Part shown: positions 55,001 through 61,000 of the stretch, piece by piece
Layout: each line of letters starts with the position of its first letter
How positions within the stretch are numbered: position 1 is the first letter of the stretch
Assembly: GCA_963855995.1 (NCBI GenBank)
Contig: OY979718.1
Location: 36,719,059 to 36,783,058 of the forward strand
DNA from: Muricea muricata
Lineage: Eukaryota; Cnidaria; Anthozoa; Malacalcyonacea; Plexauridae
Length of the DNA: 64,000 bases
Direction of reading: 5' to 3'
The notes under the pieces: model-generated
The model's input: the letters and a program-made list of their open reading frames with translations, nothing else
Told to the model about the DNA's origin: nothing
The model's database searches: none
Position numbers and translations under genes: made by a program

Positions 55001-58000
55001 GAATTTAAAATGATAAAAGAAGAACGCATCAATCAATGCATATCTCTTTTGCAAGCAGCATCTGAAAACAAAGCAGATTTAATTGTCAGTTTTGAAGATG
55101 GCGAAAGATACATTCATTTTTCTGTATACGATGGCGGCGTCCACTATTATTCCAAACTAGGAAGAGTTATCGTAACATGTGACCTCAAAAATGGGCAACT
55201 CGATTGTGGATGTTGTCGCCGTAAACGTGGTTGTGTACATAAGGCTGTTTGTTTGTGGTATCTGCGCAGTGTCGACAAGTTGGAACGATTCCGTAGTTTT
55301 AGAGACGACGATAATAGCAATGATATAGGAGACGAGAGTGCTGAAACAGATGCATCGTTTGACAATAATGGACTTTTTTATCCTCCTACTGACGAACGTA
55401 TGGTTGCAAACATGTGCAAATACCTAAAAGCAAATAAAAGAATTCCAATGTCAGCCACTCGTGATAAATCTAAATCCGTTCCTCGACGTTACACTCCCGT
55501 TGAAAAGAGATGTCCGTTTTGCGATGTTCACCTGAGTAAGCCCATACGAATAACGGCAAAAGCAACGGTAGTTACGATGGATTTTGTAATAACCAACGCA
55601 GAAACATATTTTGTGAAATGTGGGTCTTGTGAGATGTGCTTCCGCTACCAAGAACACGACGAAGGCGTGCATAATTTTAATGATACCTTTTTAATAGGAT
55701 TGGACGTGTGCAACTATTTCAGAGAGAGCCTTCAATGTCACATACCAATTGGCAGCGCGACCGAAGTTTTAGAAAGGAGTTTGAAAACTAAGTTAAACAG
55801 CCGTACGATCCTTAATGCTTTTCTTCATTTTGATGCTCTAAGTTGCCACGAATACAAATTTAATTGCTCAATATGTGGACATCACCCTGCCATCATGAAC
55901 ATGGATCTAAACCGTAAAGTATCATTTCAGTGTCCAGCAGAATTGTTGCGCCTTCCAGACGAGTACGAGCAAGATTCGGAGGAAAATGATGTTGTAGACT
56001 GTGAATTGTTTTGGGAAAATGTTGAGTTCTCTATGATTGTCCGAGGGTTTCCTGGGGTTGCAGTGCAAGAGTTTTGTGTTAAACCAGATTTGTTGAACTG
56101 GGCACCGTTTATTGGCAGCGATACGAGAGAAAGCAAACGTGTATTCAATACAGAGCACAGAAAAGTTAAAGTGGAAGACGGAAAAATCGAAGACGATTGC
56201 TGCGAAGTAACTGAAGAAAGATTGCTGGAGATGCTTCACCATTCAACGCTGAAAGAGGTACGATCCTTTGCCAAAAAACTTGGGCTGACTGGAGCTGGCA
56301 GCAAGCTAGACATTATTATGAACATTAAAAATGCTGTTCAAAATAACGATGAGAAATTCAAGAAAGCTTTCAGCAAATTATGGGGTTGTTCTGGAGGATG
56401 GGCATCCGGAACTTGCCCCCATGGCGTTGTTTATGCATTGAAATTCCTTATTCGTTCAGAGAGTCCCCGTGATTATGTCGACATTTTGCTGTCGATGAAA
56501 AACCAACCAAACGTCACAATAGTTGATGTTGCAAACCTGGTCGCGGCACACGGCAATCGTAGAAAAAATGGAATGTTTTCGCCTAACAGCGGTATGTTGA
56601 TGGAACCAACACCCGAAAATGTTCAAGAAGCAAACCACGTCATTTAGCCATTTCGTTGGATTGGTTGAATGTTCAAGGTTCAGAAAATACAGCGGTTACT
56701 GGCCACCCAATTACCGGTTCAAACGACCACTTCTGTTTATTTGACCGATTTCATGAATGCAATCCCCAGAATGAGCGTGAGGTGTTGCGGAGAGTAACGC
56801 ATGTTAGACAGTTAAACGGTTTGATAAACACCCAACGTCAAGAGCAGTTATACAATGTGTTTAACAGAGATAGCCGATTCTTAAACTCTATGACTCCTGT
56901 TAATCATATTTTTTTATTCCGATCAAATATTGACTTGCTGAATGAACGTATTAATGAAAGAAACATCAGTAATATTGCCCAGTTATCATTCGCAGTAACT
57001 GAAGATCAATTTGGACGAGCCATATTTGACAAAACAAAACGTGCACCCGCAACAACACCCACGAAAGCAACAACTACTTCTACGAAGCAGCCCGATATGT
57101 CAGATACAAGCCTAGTACCTCCTGCCCAAACTTCCGAAATTGAAGAAACTCTACAAAGTGAGATAAAAAGTGCATCGCAAAGTCAAGTTATTTTGACAGA
57201 TTGCCCAAGCAGCCCAGACGATGATCCATGCGTATTTTACAGTCGACCACCAGATACGTCAAATGAACCTCGCGTAATGAATACAACCAACTTTCCAGAA
57301 TTTGAAGAATTACAGACTGAGGAAGACTTCTGGATAAAAGAACTGGGTTTGCACATCATTGACAAGACGATTTTAGAAAAAGGACATTGGTTGAATGATC
57401 GCATTATGCTGGCGGTGTTTAAGATCCTGCGTGCCCACCCTTGTACAGCTGATATTGGCGGACTACAAGACCTGATTCCCGCAGTCAAATACGGATTCCG
57501 GAAAGAAAACTGTGTACATTTTGTCCAGATTGTAAATGTCCGTGGCAATCACTGGGTAACAATATCGAACATCAAGTCCAGGAATGGTGATGTCTGCATA
57601 TACGATAGTTATATAAACCTGAATCGAAAGGGCGATAAAGTCAGCTATCCAATCAATGTTGAGCAATGTGCCTGCAAGTTGGCAAGCTCAGTTGGCTTTT
57701 TTAACATGGCTGTGGCCAACGTTCAGCAACAAAAAGGTGGCGCTGCTTGTGGTCTGTATGCAGTGTCAAACACCATTGCGCTATGTTTTGGAGAGGATCC
57801 TCTCACATTAAGATGGAATCAAGAAGTCATCGGTCCTAATCTTATGCGGTTGTTTGTTGATCGAGATTTTGCAACATTCCTGGCTTCTACGAGCAAACGG
57901 AGAGATCCACCTATTGAGAAGTATCTTTTTGAGTGGGTGTGCTGGGTGCATTGTCATTGTGCCTCGCCAGATGATGGGAAGCTAATGGGACAGTGCAAGA

Positions 58001-61000
58001 AATGCAAGAGGTGGTTCCACAGAGATTGCGAGCAGGGAAATTTCGATGATCCCGAATGGAAATGCATCAAATGCACCAAACGAGAAGAAGAGGCAAAAAG
58101 ATGGAAAGAGGCCCGACGTCAGGAAAGAGAGAAATGCTTCATAAAATTACGCGAGGTGTCCAAGAAAAACGAAGATCATCAGGATTTAGTGGCACTGTAC
58201 GATAAATTAAACGAAGTAGCATTTAACGGCGAGCTTCCTCCTGGTAATGACAACGTTGGTTTTGTAGGTATGAAGGAGTTCAACAATTGTACAGGTGAGA
58301 AGAAGTGCCATGGGGACCTTGGTATTACTTACAGTCATGGCGAATTTATGTTCATCATAGTCTTTCCAGAAACACACACTGACAAGTTAACAATTTTCAA
58401 AACGCTGATTCATGAAATGGTGCACGCAAAGATGATAAAGCAAAACGTCAGGGGAAGGTCACACGGAAAAGAATTCAAAAGTCTTGGCAAACAAGTATCA
58501 CGTGCGCTGCGATCAAGACTCCAGGAGTTTCACAAACCATACTGTGATATGGAAATTGATGAAACGGACATATTTAAGGCTAAGGTAGCGTGGTAAAGCC
58601 TAGTTTCCATTTGCTCGTAGCTGTCGTAGCCAAGTCATTGTCGACGATGTGACATAGTCTAGATCTATCTTTTCGTTTGTGGACCGTATTCAAATTAGTC
58701 ATATTAAGTGTAGATCAGCGTACATATATTTTATCACATCGGTCACTTTGATATATAGACGACACTCACGACTTAATGGAAACTAGGCATTAGACTTCAT
58801 AGCATACTGTGGATCTATTACTGAACAGTTATGGTGACATTATCTACTTTATACTAGAATTGGTTAAGAGCGGTGGACGAAATCGCCATATCTGTGGGAT
58901 ATGAGAAATTATTAAGGCCTCGACTAGTGTTGCTTCGGTAGATAACACAAACTGTGCCTTAATAATTCCTCATATCCTACTCGACCTCACTAAATGATTG
59001 TTTAATGTGCTACGAAAGGAATAGTATAATTGTTTTAAAATATAGTCCTATAGCGGGTAATTATGCACAATCATAGCATGTATTTCAAACAAAATCCATG
59101 TCAAAATGTCCAACAAATATTCGGTGTGTTCTTGTACTGTTTGGTGTTTCAAAATTTTAAGAAAATAAAATATAATCAAACGTTTATAAACAGTATTGCT
59201 TACAAAAAGATATCAGATACTATATATGTAAACTTTTCTAAAGCCTTTGTGAATAGAATTCTTTGCTTTTATACACGAATATTTCATAATAAATGATATT
59301 CACAAAAAATTTTTTTCGGTGTTATTTCTAAACCAGTTTCTATCTGTTAAAAGAATTTACTAACTTGTAAAAGATGGTTAGAGGTATTTCTGGTATACGC
59401 GGGCTCTGTGTTAATCTACGGGCTCTATGTTAATATATACTGGCTCTATGTTAATATACTCGGTCTATGTTACATATACGGGCTCCATGTTACATATACG
59501 GGCTCTATGTTACATATACTGGCTCCATGTTAATATACGGGCTCCATGTTACATATACGGGCTCTATGTTACATATACGGGCTCTATGTTACATATACGG
59601 TCTCTGTGTTAATATACGGGCTCTATGTTAATATAGGGGCTCCATGTTACATATACGGGCTGTATGTTAATATACGGGCTCCATGTTGCATATACGGGCT
59701 CTATGTTAATATACGGGCTCCATGTTACATAAACGGGCTCTATGTTACATATACGGGCTCTGTGTTAATATATGGGCTCTATGTTATATATACGGGCTCT
59801 ATGTTACATATACGGTCTCTGTGTTAATATACGGGCTCTATGTTAATATACGGGTTCCATGTTACATATACGGGCTCTATGTTAATATACGGGCTCCATG
59901 TTACATATACGGGCTCTATGTTACATATACGGGCTCTATGTTAATATACGGGCTCCATGTTACATATACGGGCTCTATGTTAATATAATCGGTCTATGTT
60001 ACATATACGGGCTCTATGTTACATATACGGGCTCTGTGTTAATATACGGGCTCTATGTTAATATACGGGCTCCATGTTACATATACGGGCTCTATGTTAA
60101 TATACTCGGTCTATGTTACATATACGGGCTCTATGTTACATATACGGGCTCTATGTTAATATACGGGCTCCATGTTACATATACGGGCTCTATGTGAATA
60201 TACTCGGTCTATGTTACATATACGGGCTCTATGTTACATATACGGTCTCTGTGTTAATATACGGGCTCTATGTTAATATAGGGGCTCCATGTTACATATA
60301 CGGGCTGTATGTTAATATACGGGCTCCATGTTGCATATACGGGCTCTACGTTAATATACGGGCTCCATGTTACATAAACGGGCTCTATGTTACATATACG
60401 GGCTCTGTGTTAATATATGGGCTCTATGTTATATATACGGGCTCTATGTTACATATACGGTCTCTGTGTTAATATACGGGCTCTATGTTAATATACGGGC
60501 TCCATGTTACATATACGGGCTCTATGTTAATATACGGGCTCCATGTTACATATACGGGCTCTATGTTACATCATATACGGGCTCTATGTTAATATACGGG
60601 CTCCATGTTACATATACGGGCTCTATGTTAATATAATCGGTCTATGTTACATATACGGGCTCTATGTTACATATACGGGCTCTGTGTTAATATACGGGCT
60701 CTATGTTAATATACGGGCTCCATGTTACATATACGGGCTCTATGTTAATATACTCGGTGTATGTTACATATACGGGCTCTATGTTACATATACGGGCTCT
60801 ATGTTAATATACGGGCTCCATGTTACATATACGGGCTCTATGTGAATATACTCGGTCTATGTTACATATACGGGCTCTATGTTACATATACGAGCTCTGT
60901 GTTAATATACGGGCTCTATGTTACATATATGCGGGGTATTTTATATATATAATGCGTGTATTACAATTTATACGTTTTAAGTTATAACATGTTAAATATT

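Noticed and set aside
59395..60930. Regular spaced repeats that could be mistaken for a CRISPR array or for a repetitive protein
   Set aside because: There are no unique spacers; units are head-to-tail 19/20-mers. The ORFs translate only the repeat, in several frames, and sit inside a eukaryotic transposon.
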